Source of the DNA: CAUZFZ01 sp963579025
GTDB taxonomy: Bacteria; Planctomycetota; Planctomycetia; Planctomycetales; Planctomycetaceae
DNA: 44,366 bases
Assembly (NCBI GenBank): GCA_963579025.1
Contig: CAUZFZ010000082.1
Coordinates: 1 to 44,366, forward strand
Direction of reading: 5' to 3'
In this document: in pieces, positions 26,491-33,262 of the stretch
How the letters are laid out: every line of letters starts with the position of its first letter
Position numbering within the stretch: position 1 is the first letter of the stretch
Notes under the pieces: model-generated
The model's input: only the letters and a program-made list of their open reading frames with translations
Databases searched by the model: none
What the model was told of the DNA's origin: nothing
Made by a program: the position numbers and the translations under genes

Positions 26491-26883
26491 ATGAAACGCA
26501 GTGTTCCTGTCGTAGCGGCGGTGCTGATTGCACTGTTCGTTGGAACTCAGATCCCGGTGGAACCGACAGGGGCTCAGGATGAAGCCAAACCAAAACCAGC
26601 AGCGACGAAGAAAGTGGCAAAGAAGCCGCGAGGTCGCCTGCCCAATTTCTACGCGAAGGTTGTGGACGAAACTCAGCGGAAGGCCATCTACGCGGTGCAG
26701 GCCAAGTACAGCGAGGAGATCGGAGTTCTCGGAAAGCAGATCGACGAATTGACAGCGAAGAGAGACACGGAAGTGCGTGCCGTTCTGTCTGAAGAGCAAC
26801 AGAAAGAGATCGACGCACTCTCCGAGGCTGCACGCAAGAAGGCCGAAGAGAATCGCAAGAAGAAGAAGACCAAAGCATCCTGA
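26491..26883 (+). CDS. Small secreted helical protein (CpxP/Spy-like character)
   Basis: A 130-residue protein with a signal peptide (about residues 1-29, ending near GAQD). The mature part has a short Lys/Ala/Pro-rich stretch, then a continuous amphipathic helical region (QRKAIYAVQAKYSEEIGVLG onward) with an LSEEQQKEID motif resembling the LTxxQ phrase of CpxP/Spy-type periplasmic proteins. It ends in a very basic tail (RKKKKTKAS). An AGGAGAG ribosome binding site (26479-26485) lies 5 nt before the ATG, and a strong terminator follows, so it is probably a well expressed single-gene unit. A chaperone or stress role is inference only. Confidence 0.82.
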   Translation: MKRSVPVVAAVLIALFVGTQIPVEPTGAQDEAKPKPAATKKVAKKPRGRLPNFYAKVVDETQRKAIYAVQAKYSEEIGVLGKQIDELTAKRDTEVRAVLSEEQQKEIDALSEAARKKAEENRKKKKTKAS

Positions 26884-26915
26884 ATTGATGCCACATTGAT
26901 TGATGTCATGTGAAG

Positions 26916-26948
26916 AGCCCTCTCGACGCAAAATCGAGAGGGCTTTTT
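26916..26948 (+). terminator. Rho-independent terminator
   Basis: A perfect 11 bp stem, AGCCCTCTCGA (26916-26926) with TCGAGAGGGCT (26934-26944), and a 7 nt loop are followed by a T-run. It lies 33 bp after the small secreted protein gene and is the clearest intrinsic terminator in the window. Confidence 0.95.
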
Positions 26949-27029
26949 CTATTGGCGCAGGTCTCTAAGGTCTGACGGACGCCAAAGCCCACATTGCAAT
27001 CCCCGACGCCTCTGCCCGTTGAGTTCTCC

Positions 27030-28940
27030 GTGCCCATCACCCGCTCTGAACTGCTGCTTGTTCTCGCGATCACACTGACAGGTTTTGCCGCGCGCTTCAC
27101 TGCCCTCGACGAGCTGGCTGTTGAACATTTCGACGAAGGTGTCTACGCGTCGAATCTGTGGTTTCCGGATTCGGGTTATGCCTACCCACAACGGCATCTG
27201 TATGCGCCGCCATTGCAACCCGAGTTGATCGAAACGTGCATGCTCGTCTTTGGCGAAGCGAGATGGGTTCCCTTTTTTCCGTCGCTCCTGCTGGGCAGTC
27301 TGACTATTCCCCTCGCCTGGCTTGTCGTTCGTCGCTGGAGCTGTGGTGCAGCCGCAGTGGCTGCGGCATCACTGATGGCACTGAACGATTTTCACATCGC
27401 GATCAGTCGCTCGGCACTGACCGATGCACCGCTCGTGTTCTTCCTGCTGTTGTCCGTCTGGCTGATCTCAGAAGCACTGGCGCGGGTTGACCTGCGAATT
27501 GCTATTGCCGCCGGACTGGCAACGGGTCTGACCTGGGCGACCAAGTACAACGGCTGGCTGCCAATCGCGATTGGCGTCAGTGGAACACTTGCGGCAGTCC
27601 TGTGTCTTCCCACCCGGCATCGAAACTCAACACAGGCAGCCGACTCATCGGACACACCTCTGCTGAACTGGCGGGACGCGCTGATCATTCTGGCCGTCTT
27701 CGTCTCTGTGAGCCTGGTAGCGTTCTTTCCAGTCTGGTCGGGTCTGCAGCACCCACCCGACGCCGAACAGCCCGGCGCCGCGCGACAGGTCGGCGGCTAC
27801 ACCGCAGTCATGCAGAACCATCGTCGTTACGTCACCGGCCTGTCTCAGTGGTTTCCTGCCGCGCAGCGACACGAGGCTGTGCAACGACGTTACTCGGGCT
27901 GGCCAACTCTGTTTGGCGTCTGGCTGGCGGTGGCCAGTGCAGCTCTAGTGATCCGCGCGGAACGTTCCACGTGGAACGCGACGGGCGGAGAAGTCGACAG
28001 TCACGATCACTCAACCACCTTCATGGATCGTTCCACGTGGAACGCGGAGCGCTTCAAAGGAACCGTGCTAATCGCCGCAGCGATGACCAGCTCACTCACA
28101 TGCAGCCCGCTGTTTCTCATCGTGCTGTGGGCGTTGCTCGAGTTCGTTGGTCAGATACTGGCGCATCGCCGTACTGGTATGGCACCCGGTGACGGAGCTT
28201 CGGTTTTGCCTCGCCATTGGTTCGCTGCGTGGCTCGGCCTGGCATGGCTGGTTGGCCTGGCGTTGGCCACACCGTGCTACGTCGCATACCCGCGACTCAT
28301 ACTTCCCCTGTTGACGATTGGCTGGCTGGGAACAGGCATGGCGATCAACCGACTGCTGACTGGCCCGCTCCTGAACGTGGCAAGAACCACCGCACCGGCA
28401 TCCAGTTCCGGAGACAGTCCGATCAGCGAGCGAAACCGATGGATTCGTTTTGGTTGGCTGACCCCGATCGTGTTTCTGGCTTTGTGGCAGGCGGCGGCCC
28501 GCGAGGGTCTTGCGTGGCAGGTAAGGACGGAACTGGCCGACGCCGCCAATCAGGCCCTGGCTGCGGCAGCGGAGAATTGCAAGGACGAGGACTCGGGCTT
28601 ACCCAACGCGCGATTCGTACTGTATGTCTACGGCGAACCAGGACTGTTCTTCCACCTGCCCCAGGATGGCGTGCCTGTGCAACCGGTGACCGACCTCAAC
28701 TTTGCACTGCCGGGTTCGGACCACGCGCGAGTTCCGACGTTCGTACTCACCGGTCCCAACACACTCAACGACGAGAACTTCGCCGGGTACATGGAAGCTG
28801 TGAGCGAGTCGCTCGAACTGGTCGGCGTGTTCCCGTATCGACCAAGTGACTTCGTCCTGCTGGACGATCACGCGCCGCGTGATCTCGAAGATCACCGCGC
28901 CGCCGACGTGCGACTTTACCGCGTTCGGTTTCGGGACTGA
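27030..28940 (+). CDS. GT39-like membrane glycosyltransferase
   Basis: A 636-residue polytopic membrane protein with about ten hydrophobic segments. After the first segment comes VEHFDEGVYASN, with the Asp35-Glu36 pair expected in the first external loop of GT-C enzymes (ArnT/protein-mannosyltransferase type, which use lipid-linked sugars). Later segments include RSALTDAPLVFFLLLSVWL and LTWATKYNGWLPIAIG, also typical. The C-terminal 100 residues or so are soluble. Two identical hexapeptides RSTWNA (residues 312-317 and 334-339) in a loop between membrane segments are encoded by two parS-like palindromes. The start is GTG at 27030 with modest certainty; a TTG at 26994 is the alternative. It lies 130 bp upstream of parB on the same strand. 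Donor and acceptor are unknown. Confidence 0.85.
   Translation: MPITRSELLLVLAITLTGFAARFTALDELAVEHFDEGVYASNLWFPDSGYAYPQRHLYAPPLQPELIETCMLVFGEARWVPFFPSLLLGSLTIPLAWLVVRRWSCGAAAVAAASLMALNDFHIAISRSALTDAPLVFFLLLSVWLISEALARVDLRIAIAAGLATGLTWATKYNGWLPIAIGVSGTLAAVLCLPTRHRNSTQAADSSDTPLLNWRDALIILAVFVSVSLVAFFPVWSGLQHPPDAEQPGAARQVGGYTAVMQNHRRYVTGLSQWFPAAQRHEAVQRRYSGWPTLFGVWLAVASAALVIRAERSTWNATGGEVDSHDHSTTFMDRSTWNAERFKGTVLIAAAMTSSLTCSPLFLIVLWALLEFVGQILAHRRTGMAPGDGASVLPRHWFAAWLGLAWLVGLALATPCYVAYPRLILPLLTIGWLGTGMAINRLLTGPLLNVARTTAPASSSGDSPISERNRWIRFGWLTPIVFLALWQAAAREGLAWQVRTELADAANQALAAAAENCKDEDSGLPNARFVLYVYGEPGLFFHLPQDGVPVQPVTDLNFALPGSDHARVPTFVLTGPNTLNDENFAGYMEAVSESLELVGVFPYRPSDFVLLDDHAPRDLEDHRAADVRLYRVRFRD
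27963..27978. promoter_or_regulatory. parS: parS-like site 1, inside the glycosyltransferase gene
   Basis: CGTTCCACGTGGAACG, a perfect 16 bp palindrome. Its 14 bp core GTTCCACGTGGAAC matches the known parS consensus family (for example Pseudomonas parS). It is read in frame as Arg-Ser-Thr-Trp-Asn. The parB gene starts 1.1 kb downstream. Confidence 0.88.
28029..28044. promoter_or_regulatory. parS: parS-like site 2, inside the glycosyltransferase gene
   Basis: The same 16 bp palindrome as site 1, centre to centre 66 bp away (exactly 22 codons), and in the same reading frame, so it encodes the same RSTWNA peptide. Confidence 0.88.
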
Positions 28941-29070
28941 GCCACCAGTCAGGCGGGCGGTGAAGTATGAGTGATTCCATTCCGCCTTGCTGCACCAGGG
29001 CGACTCGATCAGAATCCCCGCCCTTGTGCGGTACGGAGACCGCTGCGGTTCCAGGGAAGGAACTTTTCGC

Positions 29071-30036
29071 ATGGCCGACAGTAATCAATCTCAGAACAGT
29101 GGCGGAGCCAGACGTCGGCTCGGCCGCGGACTGGATGCTCTGCTCGGCGGTCTTTCGCAGCCGCAGCCCGACGCGCCCCTACCTGCGTCTGCCAACCCCG
29201 AGCTGCCCCCGAGTGACCGAACTGATGTCGAAGCTCAGTTGGTGGGCGTCGGCGACATCCACCGGAACCCGTTTCAGCCGCGTTCCGAGTTCGACGAGAC
29301 ATCGCTCAACGAACTGGCGGCGAGCATCGCGAAGCACGGGGTCCTGCAGCCGGTGCTGGTCCGTCGGCACGAGAAAGGGTTCCAGCTCATCGCGGGAGAG
29401 CGACGCTGGCTGGCCGCGCAGAAGGCCGGACTGACCGAAGTCCCGGCGCGCGTTCTGGTCCTCGACCACCGCCAGGTCAGCGAAGCGGCACTCGAAGAGA
29501 ACATCAAACGCAAAGACCTCAACGTACTGGAAAAGGCACAGGCCTTTCAGGACTACGTCGAACGGTTCGGCTGCACGATCGAGGAACTCGGCAAGCGGCT
29601 GTCGCTCGACCGCTCGACCGTTTCGAACATGCTGCGTCTGCTCGAACTTCCTGATGTGGTCCGCCAGCTTCTACGGGAAGAGAAGATCACCGCCGGACAT
29701 GCCAAAGCGATCGTCCCACTGGAAGAAGCAGCGCAGATCGAGATGTGCGCGCGTATCCAGGCCGAAAACCTGTCGGTGCGCAAGACTGAGCAGGTAGTTC
29801 GGGCGATTCTCCGTGCAGGCAAACCTGCCACCATCCCGATCACGTCGGCAAAACCAAAGGCCGACAAGCCAGCGAAAACACCGCATGTCGAGTCGCTGGA
29901 GAAGCAGTTGCGTGACCTGCTCGGCCTGCACGTCGAGATTCGTCTGAAGAGCGAACAGTCGGGACAGGTCGTCATCGACTTTGGTTCGAGCGACGAATTC
30001 GAACGCCTGACACGGTTCCTGCGCAAAGCCGCGTGA
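29071..30036 (+). CDS. parB: Chromosome partitioning protein ParB (CTPase, parS-binding)
   Basis: A 321-residue ParB. The N-terminus RRRLGRGLDALLGG is the usual Soj/ParA-contact tail. The CTPase/ParB domain begins at DIHRNPFQPRSEFDE and includes LIAGERRWLAA (the GERR box). The helix-turn-helix domain follows with IEELGKRLSLDRSTVSNMLR and LLELPDVV. The C-terminal dimerisation domain starts near VESLEKQLRDLLGL. All parts are present at normal length. ParB loads at parS and spreads as a clamp to organise the origin region; three perfect parS-like palindromes lie within 1.6 kb. An AAGGA site (29057-29061) precedes the ATG at 29071. No parA gene is adjacent, unlike the common parAB operon. Confidence 0.97.
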   Translation: MADSNQSQNSGGARRRLGRGLDALLGGLSQPQPDAPLPASANPELPPSDRTDVEAQLVGVGDIHRNPFQPRSEFDETSLNELAASIAKHGVLQPVLVRRHEKGFQLIAGERRWLAAQKAGLTEVPARVLVLDHRQVSEAALEENIKRKDLNVLEKAQAFQDYVERFGCTIEELGKRLSLDRSTVSNMLRLLELPDVVRQLLREEKITAGHAKAIVPLEEAAQIEMCARIQAENLSVRKTEQVVRAILRAGKPATIPITSAKPKADKPAKTPHVESLEKQLRDLLGLHVEIRLKSEQSGQVVIDFGSSDEFERLTRFLRKAA

Positions 30037-30148
30037 AGTCGAGCTCCGCCCTGAGTGTCGGATGTTTTGCGCGTTGCGCCTCCCGTGTGAATACGACTTG
30101 TGGTCACTGCACCGGCACGGACGGCCGGTCAGCCACGTTTCGCAGGAC

Positions 30149-30154
30149 AGGAGG
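30149..30154 (+). promoter_or_regulatory. Ribosome binding site (AGGAGG) fixing the lipoprotein GTG start
   Basis: A full AGGAGG lies 7 nt before the GTG at 30162. It excludes the longer reading frame that begins in the tail of parB. Confidence 0.8.
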
Positions 30155-30161
30155 ACATAAG

Positions 30162-30455
30162 GTGTCTCGCACATTCATGCTCGCGGCACTGATTGGCATT
30201 CTGATGAGTGGCAGCGGCTGCATGCACTCGCTGAACCGCATTCAGCCCGGTGGCGTAACAGGCGCCTTCGCGGGAACACAGGCATCACTGGAAGTGATTG
30301 CCGATTCGACGCTCGCGACGGTTGCAGGCCGAACACTCGATGGGGAAACCGTCAGCGGGTCTGATCGCGCGATTACTGCGGCTTTGGGTGCCGCTGTTCT
30401 TGTGCAACTGCCGCTCGCACTTGGCATGGATCTGATCAACGCGCCGACTCCCTGA
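30162..30455 (+). CDS. Small lipoprotein, YceK-like ending
   Basis: A 97-residue protein. The leader TFMLAALIGILMSGSGC places a lipid-modifiable Cys after a hydrophobic stretch, although the residue at -3 is Gly rather than Leu. The mature part runs MHSLNRIQPGGVTGAFAGTQ and finishes with AVLVQLPLALGMDLINAPTP. The last block resembles the LPFSLxxDTLLLP ending of the YceK/YidQ (DUF1375) lipoproteins, but the match is weak. It lies 125 bp after parB. The function is unknown. Confidence 0.72.
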   Translation: MSRTFMLAALIGILMSGSGCMHSLNRIQPGGVTGAFAGTQASLEVIADSTLATVAGRTLDGETVSGSDRAITAALGAAVLVQLPLALGMDLINAPTP

Positions 30456-30588
30456 CTGTTTCCTTTTTTTGGGTGAGCCGCAGTTGGATGCGTCCCCGTA
30501 GCCACCGTCACCAGACAGTGGGGATCCGCCGAACCGGCGGTCTGACGACCGTTCCTTCAGGCAAACCTGGATCGGGCGCATTTCTCGC

Positions 30589-30604
30589 CGTTCCACGTGG
30601 AACG
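30589..30604. promoter_or_regulatory. parS: parS-like site 3, intergenic
   Basis: CGTTCCACGTGGAACG again, followed by CG as at sites 1 and 2. It lies 550 bp downstream of parB, between the small lipoprotein and the WXG100-like gene. The rest of this 300 bp gap shows only a short CCGCCGAACCGGCGG hairpin near 30527-30541. Confidence 0.9.
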
Positions 30605-30754
30605 CGACGCGTCCAGCCGAGATGATCCGACGCCCTCGATCCAACTGTTGAATTGAGTTGCCGGACTGCGTCACAGACTCAGAGACAAACTGCGTTGCGG
30701 TTCGTTTGACCGGGCGCGAGAATCGATGCAGACCACTATTCAGCGAGGCAAGCC

Positions 30755-31027
30755 ATGGCACAGGCAGTTGTCGATCCGATTCAGCTCCGGCAGTTCGCGC
30801 AGACGCTGAAGCAGTTCAACGAAGAGTTGCTGGAGCGATCGACCGCTCTGGCTAACCAGCTCGGCACGTTGAGCAATACGTGGCGCGATCAGGAGAACAA
30901 GAAGTTCTGCGAGCAGTTCGAGCAGCACATGCGATTGCTGGCTCGATTCGTTGAATCGAACAACGAACACGTCCCCTACCTGCTGCGTAAAGCCGAACGG
31001 ATCGAGGAGTATCTGCAGCAACGGTAG
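30755..31027 (+). CDS. WXG100-like small helical protein
   Basis: A 90-residue protein with no signal peptide or cysteine-based motif except a single Cys. It is predicted to form a helical hairpin. The first helix runs from about residue 7 to 40, then a turn with NTWRDQENKKFCEQF, then a second helix to the C-terminus. Length, all-helical make-up and a central Trp in a turn followed by a charged residue and Phe spacing recall WXG100 (ESAT-6-type) proteins, but the strict W-x-G is W-R-D here. An ESX ATPase (EccC) is not in the window. The next gene encodes a larger helical protein and may be its partner. Type VII secretion is inference. Confidence 0.72.
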   Translation: MAQAVVDPIQLRQFAQTLKQFNEELLERSTALANQLGTLSNTWRDQENKKFCEQFEQHMRLLARFVESNNEHVPYLLRKAERIEEYLQQR

Positions 31028-31079
31028 AGTCTGGCTGAGGGACAAGGTCCTGACTCCGCCTTCGTCCCTTCGCTGTTGG

Positions 31080-31113
31080 CCCTCGTCCCTCCGCCCTAAG
31101 CCCTCCGCCCTCC
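31080..31113 (+). repeat. Heptanucleotide C-tract repeat abutting a start codon
   Basis: Five units of CCCTNNN (CCCTCGT, CCCTCCG, CCCTAAG, CCCTCCG, CCCTCC) end exactly at the ATG at 31114. The minus strand has five GGG runs at 7 nt spacing, which fits a G-quadruplex pattern. There is no Shine-Dalgarno sequence in this leader. Confidence 0.85.
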
Positions 31114-31656
31114 ATGCCCGCGAACGTCCAGTCAATCGAATCGTTGCGGGACTTCCGGGCTCGGCTGTTGATCTTTCAGGAGAAGGTCAACGACTCGCTA
31201 ATGTCCATGCAGGAGCAGGTCTACCACGCCATGGACTGGATCGAGCGGGACCGTCCCCGTTACTGGCATCAGGCGGAGTTAAAGGCGTTCGATCAGATTT
31301 CTCAGGCACGGGTCGCGTTGGAAACAGCGCGCATGCGGACGGAAACCGATGGCTTCCGCCCGTCCCTGATCCAGGAGAAGCAGGCCATTCGCGACGCAAA
31401 AACACGCCTCGCTTTCTGCCAGGAGAAAATCCGCATCCTGCAAGCCATGATCTCCCGCGTGCATCATGAAGCCGACGAGTTCCGCGGAAGGCTCAGCCAG
31501 ATGCAACGGTTGGTTGAAACCGATCTGCCGAAGATGGTCGGGCTTCTCGACAGCATGGTGAAAGCTCTCGAAGCCTACACAGAAGTCGTATCGAAAGAAG
31601 ATGGTGGTGACGACCTGAAGGCTCCGCCAACTCGACCGAACCCGCTCAAGAAATAA
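31114..31656 (+). CDS. Helical coiled-coil protein, partner of WXG100-like gene
   Basis: A 180-residue protein with no signal peptide or membrane segment, predicted almost entirely alpha-helical. Heptad-like segments include QEKVNDSLMSMQEQVYHAMD, RMRTETDGFRPSLIQEKQAI and SRVHHEADEFRGRLSQMQRL. It ends in a flexible Pro/Lys tail (KAPPTRPNPLKK). I do not recognise a family. It follows the WXG100-like gene by 86 bp and precedes pdxH by 20 bp. The leader lacks a ribosome binding site and contains a heptanucleotide repeat, so translation may start in an unusual way or depend on the repeat length. Confidence 0.78.
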   Translation: MPANVQSIESLRDFRARLLIFQEKVNDSLMSMQEQVYHAMDWIERDRPRYWHQAELKAFDQISQARVALETARMRTETDGFRPSLIQEKQAIRDAKTRLAFCQEKIRILQAMISRVHHEADEFRGRLSQMQRLVETDLPKMVGLLDSMVKALEAYTEVVSKEDGGDDLKAPPTRPNPLKK

Positions 31657-31676
31657 ACAAACATACAGGCATTAGC

Positions 31677-32273
31677 ATGGATACAACGGACCCGCTTTAC
31701 CTCGAAGCGATCGAGACGTTTCGTGAGAAGCATTCTCGCTTTGACGAACTGGATGTGCGCGAATCGGATGCGGTCAGCCTGGCGACGGTGGGCAAAGATG
31801 GTCAGCCGACGGTCCGCACGGTTCTGGTCCGAGTCTTCGACGAGCGAGGGTTTGTGTTCTTCACAAACTCAAACAGTCGCAAGGGGACTCAGATGGCAGA
31901 GAATCCTCTGGTCGCGCTGTGCTTCTATCTCGACCGATGGGCCGAGCAGATTCGGATTGAAGGCAGGGTCGAGAAGATCTCCGACGAAGAGTCCGACGAC
32001 TATTGGTCGCGTCGACCGATTCTAAGTCGCGTTGGCGCATGGGCCTCGGATCAGTCACAGCCGTTGGAGGCGCGCGAAGAACTGCTGCGATTGTTCGATG
32101 AGTTTGAGACGAAATTCGAAGGGCAGGACATTCCGCGTCCTGACTGGTGGTACGGCTACCGGGTCGTTCCGTCCCGCATCGAATTCTGGAGTGGCTGCGA
32201 CGCTCGCCTGCACGAACGCATTGTGTATCAACGCGAAGGCGACGGCTGGACGAAGGGTATGCTCAATCCGTGA
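31677..32273 (+). CDS. pdxH: Pyridoxamine 5'-phosphate oxidase
   Basis: A 198-residue FMN enzyme that oxidises pyridoxamine or pyridoxine 5'-phosphate to pyridoxal 5'-phosphate (vitamin B6 synthesis and salvage). Visible blocks are the FMN-binding TVRTVLVRVFDERGFVFFTN followed by SNSRKGTQM, then DRWAEQIRIEGRVEKI, WSRRPILSRVGAWASDQSQP and the C-terminal dimerisation segment starting RPDWWYGYRVVPSRIEFW and continuing to RLHER. Length is normal. The final residues are MLNP instead of the usual RLAP/RLxP, a mild deviation. It is the last gene of the plus-strand run that starts at parB. Confidence 0.96.
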   Translation: MDTTDPLYLEAIETFREKHSRFDELDVRESDAVSLATVGKDGQPTVRTVLVRVFDERGFVFFTNSNSRKGTQMAENPLVALCFYLDRWAEQIRIEGRVEKISDEESDDYWSRRPILSRVGAWASDQSQPLEAREELLRLFDEFETKFEGQDIPRPDWWYGYRVVPSRIEFWSGCDARLHERIVYQREGDGWTKGMLNP

Positions 32274-32291
32274 GATGATTGCTCCGACGGG

Positions 32292-32918
32292 TCAGCCTTG
32301 AAATTCTTCGTTTTTCAGACCGTCTGGCCAGTCGTACTTAGCGATCCGGCCGTCAAGGTCGTCCAGCAACGAACGGCCTCGGTGAAATCCGCGAGCTGTG
32401 ATCAAACGCAGACGCGAACGAGTCTGTTCCACATCATCGGCTTCCGCGACGCGCAGCAGTTCGATGATGTCCTGCTCGTCGTGATACCGATGCTCGGCCG
32501 TTGACAGAAGCTTCATGGCAAGCAGATCAGCGACCTGCGCGACGGGCACAACAACGCCAGACTCGAGCGCGGCGTCAGTTGCAGCGCTGGTAATCTCCGG
32601 CTCGATCCCGCAGGTTGCGAAAATCACATCAGTGAGTATGCCGTCCGCGCTTCTGCGCGGTTTCAGTCGGCATGTGGCGAGGCGTCCGGCTCGCTTCTGC
32701 TCAACCACGGTCTCACACTGATACCCGCGTCCAATCAGTGAGTGGATCACCTGCTCCGCATGACGGTCACCACTGACTCGTACGACGACATCGACATCGT
32801 GCGTAAACCGCGGTACGGCACGGACCGAAACCGCCAGTCCACCGACCAGCGCGAAGTCGACGGACATTTGAACGAGGTCCCCTGCCAGTTCTTCGAGAAT
32901 ATCGAAAACAGGATTCAC
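32292..32918 (-). CDS. Nucleotidyltransferase-fold protein (AbiEii/MNT-like), possible toxin
   Basis: A 208-residue protein of the polymerase-beta nucleotidyltransferase fold. The motif FALVGGLAVSVRAVPRFTHD followed by VDVVV gives the Gly-Gly loop (residues 26-27) and the Asp41-x-Asp43 metal pair. A later DVIFA could supply the third carboxylate. It ends with a helical region (LLSTAEHRYHDEQDIIELLR). AbiEii and MenT-type toxins and antitoxin-like MNT proteins share this fold. The start is the GTG at 32918, overlapping the stop of the upstream 74-residue gene by 4 bp (GTGA), a classic coupled pair. Toxin activity is inferred from fold and gene arrangement. Confidence 0.8.
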   Translation of the reverse strand: MNPVFDILEELAGDLVQMSVDFALVGGLAVSVRAVPRFTHDVDVVVRVSGDRHAEQVIHSLIGRGYQCETVVEQKRAGRLATCRLKPRRSADGILTDVIFATCGIEPEITSAATDAALESGVVVPVAQVADLLAMKLLSTAEHRYHDEQDIIELLRVAEADDVEQTRSRLRLITARGFHRGRSLLDDLDGRIAKYDWPDGLKNEEFQG

Positions 32919-33139
32919 ACGACCGTCCTTCCGTTCGGGCCGAATTTGCTGATGGGGATGCCCATCAGCGCGTGTCCCTGCAGCCATTGAACCAGCCGCT
33001 CTTCGATCTCATTCGCGGATGCGTCCGGATGTCGCCGTTTCAGATTCTGTCGCATCATGGAAACTCCGGCCGCATGCAGATGAAGGGTCAGCGTCAGTTT
33101 TTTTCCGGCGGCGATCGCTTCCGGGGATGGATTCGACAC
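32915..33139 (-). CDS. Small protein coupled to nucleotidyltransferase, possible antitoxin
   Basis: A 74-residue protein starting with GTG at 33139, preceded by GAGGGG (33148-33153). The core SMMRQNLKRRHPDASANEIE followed by ERLVQWLQG is a compact helical module seen in small proteins encoded just upstream of nucleotidyltransferase genes. The C-terminal tail is GIPISKFGPNGRTVV. It overlaps the nucleotidyltransferase gene by 4 bp. Its size, position and coupling suit an antitoxin or cofactor, but no DNA-binding motif is certain. Confidence 0.75.
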   Translation of the reverse strand: MSNPSPEAIAAGKKLTLTLHLHAAGVSMMRQNLKRRHPDASANEIEERLVQWLQGHALMGIPISKFGPNGRTVV

Positions 33140-33262
33140 GGTCGATACCCCTCAATCTACTTTCGAGACACTGTTGACGTTCTGAGTGTGCGGGCGTTCC
33201 CGCGCTACTCGACTGAACTCTCGCGAGTTCCGCTTCAGATAGATTCTCAACGACGGCCCGAC

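Noticed and set aside
30033..30161. Longer version of the small lipoprotein starting in the end of parB
   Set aside because: The GTG at 30162 has a perfect AGGAGG and directly begins the lipoprotein signal; the extension would bury it.
30477..30560. Possible structured RNA near the third parS site
   Set aside because: Only a short CCGCCGAACCGGCGG hairpin is evident; no match to a known riboswitch or small RNA that I can recognise.
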